Of a stretch of 5,862 bases of DNA, positions 4,315-5,862 are shown in pieces (within the stretch, counting starts at the first letter, position 1; each line of letters starts with the position of its first letter). Both the position numbers and the translations under genes were made by a program. The stretch is from Verrucomicrobiota bacterium. Its GTDB lineage: Bacteria; Verrucomicrobiota; Verrucomicrobiia; Chthoniobacterales; UBA10450. Under the pieces are notes generated by a model. The model saw only the letters and a program-made list of their open reading frames with translations. It was not told the DNA's origin and did no database searches. The stretch covers positions 1 through 5,862 of the forward strand of contig QHPZ01000014.1 in NCBI GenBank assembly GCA_003219225.1, in the 5' to 3' direction.

Positions 4315-5862
4315 TTTTGCTTTCTGTAACAGATCCGGATTCTGGCGCAGCGTCTGGTAAATTCGCTCGGCGATAATTGCATGGCCCTCGGCGTTGGGAT
4401 GGGAATCCAATTCGTCTCTCCGCAAAGTGCTTTCATCATAGCCATTGAAGATATCAGACAGGTTTACCACCTTGAAACCGGCTCCGGCAGCGAAACGAAG
4501 GTGGTCTGGCGTTTCTTCTTCTCCCACTGCGCCTAGGTTCGGCAGATAAATGAATACCGGGACAATGGATCGCTCGCGGCAAACTTCGACGATCCGCTGG
4601 TAAATCCATTGCATCATTTCGTTCCCGTAGGGTTGGAGGCGGGCCCGCATCGTCCTGGCTTCCATATCACGCTTGAGTCCCGTTTTTCTCACTAACTGTC
4701 TCAAGTAATCGTACGGTATCGGTGTCTCCGTCATGACCACTTCGGCGAGACGGTTGATCGTTTTGGTTCGGTCGGACGGATGCGCGACATAAAAGAGTAT
4801 ATCCGGCTCGAATGAAAGGACCTTGGTGTCTAACATTGCGAGCCGATGGAGCGCCGTGTGAGTGGCAGCGGCGAAGTTTAATATCTCATACTGGTTTACC
4901 GTCTTGTGATCGTTTTCGCGATTGAGGCGCTCCTCCAAAACCGCCTCCCACAGTTGGTCGTCGGGAACTTCTCTGTTCATCTCGGGCGAACCGCCGACTA
5001 ACGCGATGCGCAATGTCCGCGGGCGTGGTTTCTTCTCATAATCCTTGTCTCGCATTGCCCAACGGTTGGTGTGAAAAGCCTTCTCCTTGTCGCCCAGATT
5101 GGGACGAAGCAGAATGCCGAGAAACTCAGATGTTTCGATGTAGTTGGCCCGCCAATCGCCACGATTCTGAAACACATCGCCAGCCTGGCCCGGCTGATTG
5201 GTGGCTCCCATGTTGTACCTCTCCCAAAGCTGGGAATTAAATCGCTCGACACGGGTGAGGTTTTCATAATAACCCCGCTCAAGCATTGCCAGGTCCATCC
5301 GGCTGAGCTTTTCGGTCCTTAACTCATCGAGCGTCGTGGTGAACCTCGGGCCGAACCAGCTATACATAGCAGGCTGCGAAATTAGGAGCAGAGCAACAAT
5401 GGCCGCGCCGGTTGGCAGCGCTCTCGCAACGAAAGACTTCTCAGGAGCAACTGTCGGTGCGCTCGCCGCGGCGCCAAGGCCGCGCAGTTCTTCTTTTCGC
5501 GCCGCGAGCGCGCCCCAGGCCGCGAGTGCGATGCCGCCAAGCAGCAGTGGCGTAAGCACTTTCACATCGTTCCAAGTAGGCGCGGGAACATTCCAGAGCG
5601 ATACCCATTCCGAAAGACTGCTGCTAATCCAGATCGACCAAAGCAGACAAATGACAGAAAACACGCCCATGATGCGCAAGGTATGAAGGGCGATTGGGCG
5701 AAAGCTTCGAGCGCCGGCGCCAGCGGCTGTTTTGCGTCCAGCGGCCTTCGCATCGTACAGCGTATTGGCCGCGACCAATGTGCCGAAGACACTCCAGAAC
5801 AACACGTCCGGTCCGGAAAGCGAATAGGAGCCGCGTAACCAGAACCATTGATAAGCATGTAA
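4294..5862 (-). CDS. MBOAT-SGNH fusion acyltransferase, copy 2, N-terminus outside window
   Basis: The frame is open to the window edge: 522 residues are visible, including 19 codons before the internal GTG at 5803-5805, which is not the start. The first visible residues, LHAYQWFW, are the MBOAT catalytic-histidine motif, so about 510 residues (the rest of the MBOAT core and the N-terminal membrane module) are missing if it matches copy 1. Helices follow at visible residues about 58-80, 102-119 and 147-167. Next comes a charged linker of about 40 residues, then the SGNH domain. In it, GGSPEMN carries the presumed nucleophile Ser292; EILNFAAATHT and PDILFYVAHPSD take the place of blocks II and III; and LDSHPNAEGH carries Asp486 and His488. 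The domain order implies an acyl group is moved through the membrane and then handled by a tethered extracytoplasmic SGNH domain. The substrate is unknown; envelope polysaccharide, peptidoglycan or an O-antigen are all possible. The gene appears intact and leads the tandem pair. Confidence 0.87.
   Translation of the reverse strand, partial: LHAYQWFWLRGSYSLSGPDVLFWSVFGTLVAANTLYDAKAAGRKTAAGAGARSFRPIALHTLRIMGVFSVICLLWSIWISSSLSEWVSLWNVPAPTWNDVKVLTPLLLGGIALAAWGALAARKEELRGLGAAASAPTVAPEKSFVARALPTGAAIVALLLISQPAMYSWFGPRFTTTLDELRTEKLSRMDLAMLERGYYENLTRVERFNSQLWERYNMGATNQPGQAGDVFQNRGDWRANYIETSEFLGILLRPNLGDKEKAFHTNRWAMRDKDYEKKPRPRTLRIALVGGSPEMNREVPDDQLWEAVLEERLNRENDHKTVNQYEILNFAAATHTALHRLAMLDTKVLSFEPDILFYVAHPSDRTKTINRLAEVVMTETPIPYDYLRQLVRKTGLKRDMEARTMRARLQPYGNEMMQWIYQRIVEVCRERSIVPVFIYLPNLGAVGEEETPDHLRFAAGAGFKVVNLSDIFNGYDESTLRRDELDSHPNAEGHAIIAERIYQTLRQNPDLLQKAKTLITKR

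Noticed and set aside
5336..5686. Plus-strand frame of 116 codons, resembling another plus-strand frame at 2237-2608
   Set aside because: The resemblance comes from the duplication of the minus-strand gene. Both are antisense shadows.

Overview
This looks like moderately GC-rich bacterial chromosome. It holds the end of a housekeeping gene, one tRNA and two tandem copies of an unusual membrane acyltransferase gene. gatA, a bacterial-type tRNA-Thr and envelope acyltransferases fit a Gram-negative bacterium. The gatA wording and the degenerate heptamer array behind it remind me of Verrucomicrobia (PVC group). That placement is inference; no marker here fixes the taxon.

Layout: positions 1-1020 (+) are the C-terminal two thirds of gatA, cut by the window edge. 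A 37-bp spacer carries about five degenerate 7-bp units. tRNA-Thr(CGT) lies on the minus strand at 1058-1130, tail to tail with gatA. A perfect 7-bp inverted repeat, with a possible tRNA -10 box in its loop, sits just upstream of the tRNA. The rest of the window is minus strand. Copy 1 of the acyltransferase (4248 down to 1208) follows copy 2 (entering at 5862, ending at 4294) after 45 bp, so the order of transcription is copy 2, copy 1, then the tRNA.

Each acyltransferase joins an N-terminal multi-pass MBOAT O-acyltransferase to a C-terminal SGNH-like esterase/acyltransferase domain in one chain of about 1,000 residues. In characterised systems (AlgI with AlgJ/AlgX, PatA/PatB, DltB/DltD) these two activities are on separate proteins. 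The MBOAT part should move an acyl group across the inner membrane, and the SGNH part should place it on, or remove it from, an extracytoplasmic glycan. The substrate cannot be read from this window.

Copy 2 is intact as far as it is visible. Copy 1 has lost exactly 52 bp relative to copy 2, at the linker between the last membrane helix and the SGNH domain. The loss shifts the frame: the MBOAT half stays complete and gains a 67-residue out-of-frame tail, and the SGNH half is stranded in another frame with no other damage. This points to a recent split of a duplicated gene. The membrane half of copy 1 may still be made and could lean on the SGNH domain of copy 2, but that is speculation.
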